DNA of 60,589 nt, from contig CALJAP010000059.1 of NCBI GenBank assembly GCA_938027655.1, positions 1-60,589 of the forward strand. Reading direction: 5' to 3'. Made by a program: the position numbers and the translations under genes. Below, piece by piece: positions 15,266-25,400 of the stretch. A model generated the notes under the pieces. That model worked only from the letters and a program-made list of their open reading frames with translations, was not told the origin of the DNA and ran no database searches. Each line of letters opens with the position of its first letter. The first letter of the stretch is position 1. The stretch comes from an uncultured bacterium. Its GTDB lineage: Bacteria > Armatimonadota > HRBIN16.

Positions 15266-17143
15266 ATGTCACCTTACTCGACAGACCCGGTGGTGCAGAC
15301 CGCACAAAGTGCTCACGCTCGCCTGAAACCTGTGGGCGTGCGAGAGGTAAATCTAACAGGTGGGCTTTTAGCGGAGCGCTATCGCAACAATATCGAGGCA
15401 GGCATCCCCGCAGGCTGGACACAGCTCTGGGAGAGCCACACCATCCCCAACTTCTACGTGGTGAGCGGCAGGCGTGCTGGTAACGTAGAGGGACCTCGTT
15501 ACATCGACTCCGACGGCTACAAATGGCTGGAAGGTGCGTGCTGGGCATACGCCCGCTCTCGGGACAGCGCGCTCAAAGCATGGATAGATGAGTTTGTGGA
15601 CGTCATCGCGGCGGCGCAGGAAGAGGACGGTTACGTAAACACCCATTTCATGGGTGAGCGCAAATCCCTGCGCTTCACCGACCTCAACCACGCGCATGAG
15701 ATTTACTGCTTCGGACATCTGACACAAGCGGCTATCGCCCATCACCGTGTTACCGGGGAAGACAAACTGCTCAACGTCGCACGGCGGTTCGCAGACCTGC
15801 TGTATCGCCTGTTCGGACCGGAAGGCAAGTGGGGCGCCTGTGGGCATCCTGAGGCGGAAATGGCTCTAGTAGAACTGTCTCGCGAGACGAGAGAGCCTCG
15901 CTATCTGCAGTTGGCATCGCGAATGATAGACGCTCGGGGGCGCAAGCCGCCTGTGCTGGACGGTTCTATCTACCTGCTGGACCATGCGCCGTTCCGCGAA
16001 CAGAAAGAGGCGGTGGGACATGCGGTGCGTGCGCTCTACCTCTATGCCGGCGCTGCCGACCTCTACGCGGAGAGCGGTGAACAGGCGTTGATAGACACCC
16101 TGCATACCCTCTGGCAGGATGTGTTCCATCGGAAGGTGTACGTAACCGGCGGTCTGGGCGCACGCTACGAGGGCGAGGCGTTCGGTCTGCCATACGAACT
16201 GCCCAACCTGCGGGCGTATGCCGAGACCTGTGCCGCGATTGCAGGCTTCATGTGGAACTGGCGAATGCTGCAGATAGAGCCAAACGCCCATTACGCAGAC
16301 TGGATGGAAATCGCCCTGTACAACGGCATCCTGTCCGGTGTCTCGCTGGACGGCACGCGCTACTTCTATATGAACCCGCTGGAATCGCGCGGCGGTTACG
16401 AGCGTTCGGCATGGTTTGGATGCGCCTGCTGTCCACCCAATGTACACCGCACTCTGGCTGCTCTGCCGGGCTACCTGTATAGCCTGAGCGACGAAACGGT
16501 ATACGTCCACTTCTACGCTTCCAGCGAGCTCCGCACGCGGCTGCCCGACGGTCAACCGGTGCAGCTACAGGTGCAGACCGACTACCCCTGGTCCGGCGAG
16601 GTGCTGCTGCGTCCCTCGGCGGGCAGGTATCGGTTGGCTTTGCGCGTGCCCGGATGGGCATTGGGGGCGGAACTTCGCATCAATGGCAAGAGCGCGGAGG
16701 CACTGCCCGGTTCCTACGCCGTCGTACAGCGCGAGTGGCAGGATGGCGACACCGTCGAACTTTCCCTGCCGATGCCGATAGAGCTGATTCGGGCGAATCC
16801 GCGCGTTGAGGACGACCGCTCTGGCGGCGCGATACGCCGGGGTCCGGTGGTGTTCTGTGTGGAGCAGGTGGACGCCCCCGGCGTAAACCTGTTGGACCTC
16901 TACCTGCCACAGCATATCGGCGCTTTGCGAGCAGCGTACGAGCCCTCACTGCTGGGCGGAGTGGTGACCATCACGGGCAGCGCGCTGGTAGATACCGTTG
17001 CTCGCGAGCAGCAACCGCTGTATGTGCCTGCGTCGCAATATACTCCTCCGCGATGGCGTGAGGTAGATATACGCTGGATACCGTACTATGCGTGGGCGAA
17101 TCGCGGCGCCGGCGCGATGAAGGTGTGGCTGCCGCTGCCGTAG
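15266..17143 (+). CDS. GH127 family glycosidase (beta-L-arabinofuranosidase type)
   Basis: 625 residues, usual for GH127, retaining enzymes that release beta-L-arabinofuranose using a cysteine nucleophile with a zinc site. The family motifs are present: AETCA gives Glu320 and Cys322, and GCACCPPN gives Cys388 and Cys389; these four align with the zinc ligands and nucleophile of the Bifidobacterium enzyme. ATEGE-like acid/base region is GGLGARYEGEAFG. The N-terminal (alpha/alpha)6 barrel is followed by beta-sandwich domains. No signal peptide, so probably cytoplasmic. AGGAGG precedes the ATG at 13 bases, rather long. Likely role: trimming arabinose from plant-type glycans. Confidence 0.9.
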   Translation: MSPYSTDPVVQTAQSAHARLKPVGVREVNLTGGLLAERYRNNIEAGIPAGWTQLWESHTIPNFYVVSGRRAGNVEGPRYIDSDGYKWLEGACWAYARSRDSALKAWIDEFVDVIAAAQEEDGYVNTHFMGERKSLRFTDLNHAHEIYCFGHLTQAAIAHHRVTGEDKLLNVARRFADLLYRLFGPEGKWGACGHPEAEMALVELSRETREPRYLQLASRMIDARGRKPPVLDGSIYLLDHAPFREQKEAVGHAVRALYLYAGAADLYAESGEQALIDTLHTLWQDVFHRKVYVTGGLGARYEGEAFGLPYELPNLRAYAETCAAIAGFMWNWRMLQIEPNAHYADWMEIALYNGILSGVSLDGTRYFYMNPLESRGGYERSAWFGCACCPPNVHRTLAALPGYLYSLSDETVYVHFYASSELRTRLPDGQPVQLQVQTDYPWSGEVLLRPSAGRYRLALRVPGWALGAELRINGKSAEALPGSYAVVQREWQDGDTVELSLPMPIELIRANPRVEDDRSGGAIRRGPVVFCVEQVDAPGVNLLDLYLPQHIGALRAAYEPSLLGGVVTITGSALVDTVAREQQPLYVPASQYTPPRWREVDIRWIPYYAWANRGAGAMKVWLPLP

Positions 17144-17213
17144 GGCAGGGGGTATCACCGTGCGCCCCCTACTGCTCGGAATCGGGAATGGTCGCCCGGT
17201 TGCCGTCGCGCAG

Positions 17214-17849
17214 CTACATACCTACTCCCAGCAACCGTGATACGACCATTACCGTCGGCAAACCGACCAGCACGCTCAGCACGCCGGGCACAATGAATAC
17301 CAGAGCCAGCAACAGAATAGGACCGAAGCGAAACATCGCCAACTCGTAGCGATAGGCGGTCTCGGCAGGTAGCAAACCTGCCAGAATCTTCGAACCGTCC
17401 AGCGGGGCAATGGGTATCAGGTTGAAGAACATCAGTCCGATGTTCATGTATACCATGAATATCAAAAACTCCACCAGACTCGGTGTCATGGGAAGGGGAG
17501 TGAAGCGCATGACGCCGGCAATCAACAGGGCGAATAGCAAATTGGAAAACGGTCCAGCCGCCGCGACCAGCATCATGTCTCTGCGAGGATGAGCAAAGCT
17601 TGCCGGATTGACCTGCACCGCCTTGCCCCAACCGATACCGCGAGCGCCGGTCACCACCATCAGTATCAACATCAACGTGCCCAGCGGGTCTAGATGGTCC
17701 AGCGGGTTCAACGTCACGCGCCCCTGTCGTTTAGGCGTAGGGTCGCCGAGCCTGTAAGCGGTGATGGCGTGTGCGAACTCGTGTACAGTGATACACAGCA
17801 CGAAGGCGAATATCTGCATGAAGATAAAGTTCCAGTCCAGTTGTATCAT
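17214..17849 (-). CDS. Site-2 protease family membrane metalloprotease (M50)
   Basis: 211 residues with about five or six hydrophobic segments. The zinc motif HEFAH gives His23, Glu24 and His27 in the first transmembrane helix; the second metal motif, NLIPIAPLDG, gives Asp151. This short form without PDZ or CBS domains is common in bacteria. S2P enzymes cut transmembrane substrates such as anti-sigma factors, but no substrate is evident here. The start has a weak ribosome site (GGAACGGTC region). It is convergent with GH127, and a GC hairpin (GGGGG/CCCCC near 17148-17173) may terminate both. Confidence 0.88.
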   Translation of the reverse strand: MIQLDWNFIFMQIFAFVLCITVHEFAHAITAYRLGDPTPKRQGRVTLNPLDHLDPLGTLMLILMVVTGARGIGWGKAVQVNPASFAHPRRDMMLVAAAGPFSNLLFALLIAGVMRFTPLPMTPSLVEFLIFMVYMNIGLMFFNLIPIAPLDGSKILAGLLPAETAYRYELAMFRFGPILLLALVFIVPGVLSVLVGLPTVMVVSRLLGVGM

Positions 17850-17929
17850 TGCTATCTGACCGTTCCTCCCAAAAGGCTAATAGCATTATACCCTATCCGG
17901 TGCAAAGGAGCTGTTGAAAGGGCGGTCTG

Positions 17930-18205
17930 AGTTTATCCGTGTCCTGCGGAATAGCCCACAGATTGACACGGATGCAACAGATGTACACGGGTTGACCCAT
18001 CCGTGCCAATCCGGGTTATCCCTGCCTATCCGTGTCCTGCGGAATAGCCCACAGATTGACACGGATGCAACGGATGTACACGGGTTGAACCATCCGTGCC
18101 AATCCGGGTTATCCCTGCCTATCCGTGTCCTTCGGGAATAGCCCACAGATTGACACGGATGCAACGGATGTACACGGGTTGAACCATCCGTGCCAATCCG
18201 TGTGC
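17930..18205. repeat. 93-bp tandem repeat, three copies
   Basis: A 93-94 bp unit containing ATCCGTGTCCTGCGGAATAG and ACACGGATGCAACGGATG is repeated three times; anchor positions are 17955, 18048 and 18142. ATCCGTGTC and GACACGGAT inside each unit form an inverted repeat. Frames run open through it on both strands, but only because the unit happens to lack stops. It lies between the S2P gene and the end of lysA and fills the 340-base gap; no gene is seen in it. Confidence 0.85.
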
Positions 18206-18217
18206 GCCTACAGACAG

Positions 18218-19567
18218 TTACCCAACCGGCGATGGCTGTTCCACGCGCAGGCGATCGGGAATGCGGTCGTGCGCCAGCAGGTCGTCCAGCGTCTCGCGTT
18301 CCACGATAATCTCAGCACGCCCTTCGTTCACCAGCACCATCGCCGGGCGCGGGAACCGATTATAGTTACTGCTCATGGCATAGTTGTATGCGCCGGTGGA
18401 CGGCACTGCCAGAATGTCGCCCGGCTCCGGCTGGGCAATCGCCACATTGCGTATAAGGATGTCCGTCTCACAGTGTTTGCCAGCAATAGTCACCACCGTG
18501 TTCGCCGGCTGGTTCGCCTTATTAGCCACCAGTGCGGTGTACACCGCATCGTACAGTTGCGGGCGCGGATTGTCCGACATGCCCCCGTCTACCGCAACAT
18601 AGGTGCGCGTGCCCGGCGGCTGGTGGATAGGCACCTGCTTGATAGCACCGATGGTATACAGGGTCAACCCCGCCTCGCCGACCAGCGCGCGCCCCGGCTC
18701 CTGAAGGAGCGTAGGATAGGGCAGGTTGCGTCGTTCCAGCTGCTCGGTGAGTACGTTCACGATACGCTCGGCATACTCGTCAAAGCTGGGCGGCTGGTGG
18801 CTTTCAATGTAGCGAATACCCAATCCTCCGCCGATGTTGAGCTCTTCCGCAGTATAGCCCAGCTGTTTGCGCAGAGTATGCATAAAGTCCACCATAATCT
18901 TGACCGCGCGCTCCTGTGCTTCCGTATCCAGCAGCTGGGAACCCACGTGACAGTGGATGCCCTTCAGATAGAGGTGCGGTGATGCCAGCGCGCGACGTGC
19001 CCCTTCCAGTGCGTAGCCGTTACGGATATTCAAACCGAACTTGGTGTCCGCCTGTCCCGTGCGGATGAAACGATGGGTATGGGGGTCGATGCCCGGCGTC
19101 ACGCGAAGCAGGATGGTCACCTGTTTGCCCGCTTCAGCAGCTACCTGCTCCAGCATCTCCAGCTCCAGCAGGTTGTCTACCACGATGCGTCCGACACCGT
19201 GCCTCACTGCCATTTGCAGTTCAAACAGCGACTTGTTATTACCATGAAAGACCAGCTTCTCAGGGGGAAAACCCGCCTTCAGGGCAGTGTACAGCTCTCC
19301 TGCGGAAGCCACGTCTAGGTCGTAGCCTTCCTGCATCACCAGTCGAGCTACCGCCATGCAGAGCAACGCCTTGCCTGCGTAGGCGATTTCGTTGCGTGGA
19401 TAGCGTTTCTCGAAGGCGCGTCGGTAATCGCGCATGTTCTGCCGAAAGGTGGTTTCATCTAATACGTAAAGCGGTGTGCCGAACTGCTTTGCCAGCTCTA
19501 CCGCATCACACCCACCGACTTCCAGATGTCCTCTCTCGTTGACCCGTTGCGTGCCTAACAGTAACAT
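18218..19567 (-). CDS. lysA: Diaminopimelate decarboxylase
   Basis: 449 residues. This PLP enzyme makes L-lysine from meso-diaminopimelate, the last step of the DAP pathway. The fold-type III barrel has the PLP lysine in AYAGKALL (Lys66), the glycine-rich phosphate site IGGGLGIRY, the HVGSQ motif, and the second-domain motifs CETDIL and GAYNYAMSSNYNRFPRP. The ATG at 19567 follows GAGGGGAAGG almost without a gap. It stands alone, with a tandem repeat downstream and a divergent DUF2207 gene upstream. Confidence 0.97.
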   Translation of the reverse strand: MLLLGTQRVNERGHLEVGGCDAVELAKQFGTPLYVLDETTFRQNMRDYRRAFEKRYPRNEIAYAGKALLCMAVARLVMQEGYDLDVASAGELYTALKAGFPPEKLVFHGNNKSLFELQMAVRHGVGRIVVDNLLELEMLEQVAAEAGKQVTILLRVTPGIDPHTHRFIRTGQADTKFGLNIRNGYALEGARRALASPHLYLKGIHCHVGSQLLDTEAQERAVKIMVDFMHTLRKQLGYTAEELNIGGGLGIRYIESHQPPSFDEYAERIVNVLTEQLERRNLPYPTLLQEPGRALVGEAGLTLYTIGAIKQVPIHQPPGTRTYVAVDGGMSDNPRPQLYDAVYTALVANKANQPANTVVTIAGKHCETDILIRNVAIAQPEPGDILAVPSTGAYNYAMSSNYNRFPRPAMVLVNEGRAEIIVERETLDDLLAHDRIPDRLRVEQPSPVG

Positions 19568-19718
19568 CCTTCCCCTCGAACCGATTTCAGGATTTATGCA
19601 ATCAGAGCAAAGAATATCATGTATCGCCTCCCAAAGTCAAGTTTTGGCGCGCGCCGCGCAACAGGAAAGTGTCATCGGGTGTCGAAGTAACCAGAGATAC
19701 CTGTGGGGAGGTAATGGG

Positions 19719-21578
19719 GTGCGGATCGCTTGCTATGTCGGGCTGTGTTTTACCCTGCTACTGCTCACGACGGCGGCGGCGAAGGAGTATGACCATCCGC
19801 TGATTGCGCAAACCTACCGTCTGCAGGCAAACGGTGATGTGGAGGTAAGTGAGTTGCGCGTTTTCCGCTTCTCCGGCTCCTTCAGCTGGGCGAACTTGAA
19901 ACGCAGCACGCGCGGACAGTACGGCAGATATGAGATAGAATATCTTGGCGTGTGGGACGCGGATACCAAACAGCCATTGCGCTACTCTCAGACCTCTGAA
20001 GGCGAGTATGCGGTGCTGCGCTGGGAGTATCAGGCGCGAGACACGACAAAGAGGTTTCTTCTACGCTACCGTATCCGCAACGCCGTGCAGAGATATTCGG
20101 ATGTGGCGCAGTTCTACTGGAAAGCGATAGAGGATGAACACGCGCCGCTGGATGAGGTGCGAATCGCTATCGTGCCCCCTGCGCCCAGCGCGAAGCTGTT
20201 CAAGGTGTTTGTACACAGTCGCGCCGCGCCGGGCAAACTGGACATCCGTCCCGACTTCACCCGCGCGGAGATACAACAGGCGAACATCCCCTCCGACAGC
20301 TTTGTGGAAGTGCGTGCGATGCTGGACCCAGCCGTTTTCCCAGACGCACCCCTGCAGAGGGGCAACCGCTACGAAGCCTTTCTAGAAGAGGAACGTCGCT
20401 TCGCCGAGAAAGAGCTGCGCGAAGCACGTAGGCGCGAGCGTATTGCCCAGATTGTTGGTCTATGGATTGTTATCGAAACCCCTATCGCCCTGCTGCTGTG
20501 CGTGGGCTTCATCGGCTATCTGGTGGTCGTCTACAACCGCTACGGTCGTGAGCCGGAGGTGCCGGAAATAGAGTACGAGCGCGAACCGCCGCGTGACCTG
20601 CCCCCCGCTGTGGTACCCGCCATCCTTACCCAGAGTAAAGCACAGCCGTCGGAGGTGGTGAAAGGTTTCTCGGCAACGGTACTGGAGGCGGCAAGGCTGG
20701 GCTACCTGCGTATCGAGGAGTTCGAGAACAAAGCGTTACTGGGCTTGCTGCGCAGCACCGAACGACGCTACGTGCTTACTCCTGAGGGGGAAGGCTTGCT
20801 CACCGGCGAAGCGGCGCAACCTGTGGGGCGTAAAGCCCGTATGCTGGAGCCGTTTGAGCGTGAGGCGTTGCGGGTGCTGTTCTTTCAGGCTGGCGATGGC
20901 AAGAGGGTGACCGAAAGCGAACTGCGCAGCTGGGCAGAAAAGACCTCCGGCAGCAAAACCCGCATGTATCGCTTTGTGGAAGACTGGGGCAAGCAGATGC
21001 GTCGCTGGTTCGAGAGGCAGTATTTTCGGCTGGATGACCCGCAGAGCGAGAAGGCAAGAAACAGGTTCCTGACGCATCTGGCGACAGCGGGCGTTATCGG
21101 CTCTCTGGTCACTCTACCGGTGAGCCTGTTCACAGTGCTGCCTGTCAGCGTGGTGCTGGGCGTGATTGCTGCTGTTTCGCTCTCCCGTCGCAGCCCCGAA
21201 GCGGCACGCGAGTACCAGCGATGGGATGCCTTCAAGCGGTTCATGACCGACTTCTCCGCCATGCGCGAGGCGGGACCGGAGCTGCTTCCCCTATGGGAGC
21301 GGTATCTGGTGTATGCGGTATCGTTAGGTGTAGCGGAGAAACTAATCCACAATCTGGCTTTGCTGGCGCGAGAGTATGACACCGCCCTGTCGCATCCTTC
21401 CTGGTATTACACCGCCTCCGGTGAAGCGTTCTCGGCGGATTCACTGTCAGGTATGACAAGCTTTGTGCAGAACCTGCAAAACCTCACCAGCGCGCTTTCT
21501 TCCAGCACCAGCAGTGGCGGTGGTTTCAGCGGAGGCGGCGGCGGAGGCGGGGGTGGCGGAAGCAGTAGTGCGGGGTGA
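19719..21578 (+). CDS. DUF2207 domain membrane protein
   Basis: About 620 residues from GTG 19719 (GGGGAGG seven bases upstream; the frame is open from 19476 but that overlaps lysA). A signal peptide (about 1-25) leads into an extracytoplasmic beta-rich DUF2207 domain (about 30-220), then a transmembrane helix near 248-270 (IVIETPIALLLCVGFIGYL), a cytoplasmic part, paired helices near 455-490, and a C-terminus of pure Ser/Gly (FSGGGGGGGGGGSSS). That Gly-rich tail is a known trait of the family. Function unknown; these proteins are often surface or envelope-associated. Confidence 0.82.
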   Translation: MRIACYVGLCFTLLLLTTAAAKEYDHPLIAQTYRLQANGDVEVSELRVFRFSGSFSWANLKRSTRGQYGRYEIEYLGVWDADTKQPLRYSQTSEGEYAVLRWEYQARDTTKRFLLRYRIRNAVQRYSDVAQFYWKAIEDEHAPLDEVRIAIVPPAPSAKLFKVFVHSRAAPGKLDIRPDFTRAEIQQANIPSDSFVEVRAMLDPAVFPDAPLQRGNRYEAFLEEERRFAEKELREARRRERIAQIVGLWIVIETPIALLLCVGFIGYLVVVYNRYGREPEVPEIEYEREPPRDLPPAVVPAILTQSKAQPSEVVKGFSATVLEAARLGYLRIEEFENKALLGLLRSTERRYVLTPEGEGLLTGEAAQPVGRKARMLEPFEREALRVLFFQAGDGKRVTESELRSWAEKTSGSKTRMYRFVEDWGKQMRRWFERQYFRLDDPQSEKARNRFLTHLATAGVIGSLVTLPVSLFTVLPVSVVLGVIAAVSLSRRSPEAAREYQRWDAFKRFMTDFSAMREAGPELLPLWERYLVYAVSLGVAEKLIHNLALLAREYDTALSHPSWYYTASGEAFSADSLSGMTSFVQNLQNLTSALSSSTSSGGGFSGGGGGGGGGGSSSAG

Positions 21579-21644
21579 GAACCTCCCACCTCCCTCCTGG
21601 GTTTGTATGAAGAGCTTCCACACTTTGTATGTGGATTGCTTCGT

Positions 21645-21673
21645 TTGACACCCTTCCCCCTGAAAGGTATACT
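21645..21673 (+). promoter_or_regulatory. Strong promoter for the PhyH-AddB pair
   Basis: TTGACA (21645-21650), 17-base spacer, TATACT (21668-21673), about 33 bases before the PhyH start. Same element pair as the CHRD promoter at 10965-10993. Confidence 0.75.
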
Positions 21674-21706
21674 TATCACAAAACTCGGCGAATGAAAAGG
21701 AGGGTT

Positions 21707-22492
21707 ATGCTTGTGATGAGATCTCCCATCCCGACGGAGCAACAGATTGCTTTCTTCCGCGAGAACGGCTTTGTGCAACTGGACAACGTGCTCAGCGCAG
21801 AGGAGCTGGAAGCGCTGCGTCGCGCGGCGGACGAGGTGTTGTCGCAACGGTATGATGCGCGCATTGAAACCTCCGCAGCCAACCCGGAGTACGAAAAGGT
21901 CTTCGTGCAAAAAGTGAACCTGTGGCGGGTACATGAGGGAATACGACAGTATACCCTCAACGCGCGTATCGCCGAAATCGCCCGGCAGCTAATTGGGGCG
22001 CAGCGCATCCGGCTGTGGCACGACCACCTGCTGACCAAGATGCCCGGTGACAGCAAGCCCTCGCCCTGGCACCAGGACCGTCCCTACTGGCCCATGATTG
22101 GCTATGACCAACTCTCCTGCTGGATGGCACTAGACGATGTAGACGAGAACAACGGCTGTATGCAGTTTATCCCGGGCTCGCACCTGTGGGGAGAACTGGA
22201 GCCGATTAACCTGGTGACCCCACAGGACATCTTCGCACTGGTACCCGATAAGCAGGTGAAGCCTCCATACATCGCCCGGATGAAGGCGGGAAGCTGCACT
22301 TTCCATCACGGGCTGACTTTCCACTACGCCGGCGCTAACCATACCGACCGCCCACGCCGCGCAATGGTCACCATCTATATGGCGGACGGCACGGCATACA
22401 GCGGTAAACCACACGTGGTGACCGATGGACTGGGGTTGCAGGTGGGCGAACCGATAGCAGGCGACCTGTTCCCGGTGCTGGCGGAGGCATGA
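21707..22492 (+). CDS. Phytanoyl-CoA dioxygenase family protein
   Basis: About 261 residues. Fe(II)/2-oxoglutarate oxygenases of this family hydroxylate varied small molecules. The jelly-roll metal triad is visible: WHQD supplies His and Asp, and THHGLTFHYAGANHT supplies the distal His, with RPRRAMV following to bind 2-oxoglutarate. IPGSHLWGE is also typical. AGGAGG is just upstream; ATG 21707 or ATG 21716 are both possible starts. The stop overlaps the next gene's ATG (ATGA), so the two are coupled, although a nuclease partner is odd for a metabolic oxygenase. The substrate cannot be predicted. Confidence 0.88.
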   Translation: MLVMRSPIPTEQQIAFFRENGFVQLDNVLSAEELEALRRAADEVLSQRYDARIETSAANPEYEKVFVQKVNLWRVHEGIRQYTLNARIAEIARQLIGAQRIRLWHDHLLTKMPGDSKPSPWHQDRPYWPMIGYDQLSCWMALDDVDENNGCMQFIPGSHLWGELEPINLVTPQDIFALVPDKQVKPPYIARMKAGSCTFHHGLTFHYAGANHTDRPRRAMVTIYMADGTAYSGKPHVVTDGLGLQVGEPIAGDLFPVLAEA

Positions 22493-25400
22493 AACCACCT
22501 GTCACCGTCTGGACAGCACCTGCTCTGGGTGGTAAAACCCGCCGGTGCATCACCACATGCCTGCAGGAGGGCGAACGTGTGCGCCTGATACTGCCCTCAG
22601 ACCTGCAGGCTCAGATGGCGCGTGCTATCCTGCTGGCAGAGGGAATGACATCCCAAACGGCTGACCGAGTAGTATGCAGCTTCCACACCTTCGCCACCGA
22701 AGTGGCGTCGGCGGTAAAAGAGGTGCACCTTGTGCCTGCACACCTGCGTCGCTGGCTACTACGGCAGGCAGTTCAGGCGGTCGCGCAGCCCGGCTCGTTG
22801 GTGGAACGTGCTGCCCGGCGGGAGGGTATCCTCACCCTGCTGTCCACGTGGGTGCGGGAAATGACACGTGAAGACGTCTCCCCGCAAACGCTGGAACGGC
22901 TTGCCGCACAATCGCAGGAACAGGAGAAAATCTCCGCGCTGGCGCAGATACTACGCCGCTATCGCCACCTGCTCACCACGCGAGGCTGGCATGAGGAAGA
23001 GGATGTCTACCCACTCGCTACGCAGGTGCTGCACGAGGCGAGTCACCACATCCAACTTCCTCATCGTGTTCTGGTGGACGGCTTCGCCCGTTTCTCCCGA
23101 ACCGAAACGGCGTTTCTGGGTGCGCTGGCGGAAGCGGGCTGCCAGGTTGTCATCACCCTCTGCTGGGACGAAGGGAGAGAGGCACTGTTTGAAAGCACTT
23201 CCGCGACCCTGCGGTGGCTGAGCGGGCAATTTGAGGTGCAGGTGGAGCCGGTTACCCTGCCCCCCGATGAGCGAACCTCTGCGGCAGTGGCGCATATCGC
23301 TACCCATCTCTTCAGTGCGCCCTCCTCGACCGTCCACACAGCACAATCCCCGCCTGCCCTAGAGATATGGGAAGCGCCTCACCTGCTGGCAGAGGCGGAA
23401 ATGATAGCCCGCGAGATAGTGCATCACCACCGCAACGGTATGGCTTGGGGCGAAATAGCGGTCTTATGTCGTGACATCGCCTCGGTACTGCCCACTATCG
23501 AGGCGACGTTCACGCAGTTCGGCATCCCCACCCAGAGGTTCGAGGTGCAAACGCTGGGTGAACATCCGCTGGTGCGCACGCTGATCGCTTTGCTCCATCT
23601 TCACGAGAGGGACTATCCGCGTGAAGGGGTGCTGCAGTGGTTCAAGAGCGGGTATCTGCCTATAGAGATTCTTGAGGCAGACCGGCTGCGCCTGTTGGCG
23701 GTGCGACGTGGAGTGCGCTCTGGAGCCACTGTCTGGCTGCGCCTTGCCGAGCAGTTGGAGCGAGAAAACAGCACGGTCGCTCCCCTGCTACGCATGCTGA
23801 TAGAGAGCACCCAATCCCTGTCTCTGGCAGAGAACCCGCGTCAGTGGCTGGAAATACTGCAGAGAGCACTCAACGCCACACGGTTCGGTCTGTCCGTCCT
23901 CGACGGCGAAGAGCAGGACACGCTGACGCAGGCGATGGAGGTCGCTCAACAGGTGGTCTCCTTGCTGGCGCAGGACGCGGGAGGAACACCTGCAGAGTGG
24001 GCGCGAGCAGTGGAACAGGCATGGGCGGTAACGCCACAGAAGCGCAGTTCGTCCCCGCGCAATGCGGTGTGGTTGCTGGAAGCCACTCGAAGCCGCCCTC
24101 TGCGCCCCCGGGTCGTCTTCGTCATGGGGATGCAGGAGGGACGCTTCCCCCGCAGGATGGTGGAAGATGCCCTCTTGCGTGACAGCGACCGTCGCTGGCT
24201 CAACGCCCATACCGGCAGCCGTCTGCCGTTGAGCACTGACAACGCCGCCATGGAACGACTGGCGTTCTACCAAGCGGCGACCTGTGCCTCGCAACGGGTG
24301 GTGTTCTCTTACTCTCGCACGGAGGGCGACCACGACGTTCCACCTTCGTTCTACCTGCGTTCGTTGCGCGAGATTTTTCCATCGGACGGCATCATGCAAC
24401 GCAGTCTGCGCCTGAGCGATGTCACCGCCCCTCTTTCCCATACGGTGGATGAGAAAGACACTGAGCGCACGCTAGTGGACTCCCTGTTCGATATCAACCC
24501 GCATACCCGTCGCATGATGGGCGAAGAGGAGCGGCTGCTCACGGCACAGACACTGCACCGCTGGCTGACCGAACGGGGGGAACGCTGTCGACAATGGTGG
24601 CGGTGGCGATACCTGCCTGATTTTCCCCGCTTAAGCACCCTCTTGCCCCACATCGGCAATCGAGCCTACTCTGCTACCGAACTGGAGGAGCTGCAGCAAT
24701 GCCCGTTCCGGCATTTCGTGCGCTGGGAGATGAAGACTCGTGGTGAAAGAACACACTACGCGGCGGGACAGGGACGTTGGCTGCACGCGGTACTGCACCG
24801 CCGTCGCCATCACCCTGAGCAACCTTTGGACGAGCTGCTGCAAGAGGTCGCCCAGCAACATCCCGTAGACCGACCCACCGGCGAGAGGCACTTGCTCCTA
24901 CAGCAACTGGAAGAGATGGTGCGTTCGGTGCTGGAACGTGAGCAACAGGTATACACCGGTTTCGGCTTGCAGACACTGTGGACGGAAGCCACCTTCGGAC
25001 CCGCAGTTGAAGAGGATGAGGAGCCTGTAGAAGACGCTGCCCCGCCTCTACGCCTGACCCTGCCCGACGGCGAACGGATGCGTATCTGCGGCAGGATAGA
25101 CCGGGTAGATGTATGCCCTCAAACCGGCGCAGCAGTGCTGTTAGACTATAAGCGCAACCTGCCCAACCAGTGGTGGTACCGGGTGCAGTCTGGCGACGAC
25201 CTGCAGACCGTGCTGTATGTCGCCGCGCTGAGACAAGTGTGGGGACTGACTCCTGCAGCGGTCGCAGTGGACGACGCGCTAGGGGGGAAGCGATACCGCG
25301 TGTTGTTCACCGACACCGCACCTGCCGAGTTGCTGCAACGGCTGGGTAAGCAGCCTCAGGAGGATTACTCGGTGGTGCAGCGCGTAAACGGGCAAAGGTG

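Noticed and set aside
17886-18164. Protein gene in the 93-bp repeats
   Set aside because: The open frame is only the repeat unit translated three times; no ribosome site or homology.
18125-18982. Long plus-strand frame opposite lysA
   Set aside because: Antisense shadow of lysA; composition is that of a reversed coding strand.
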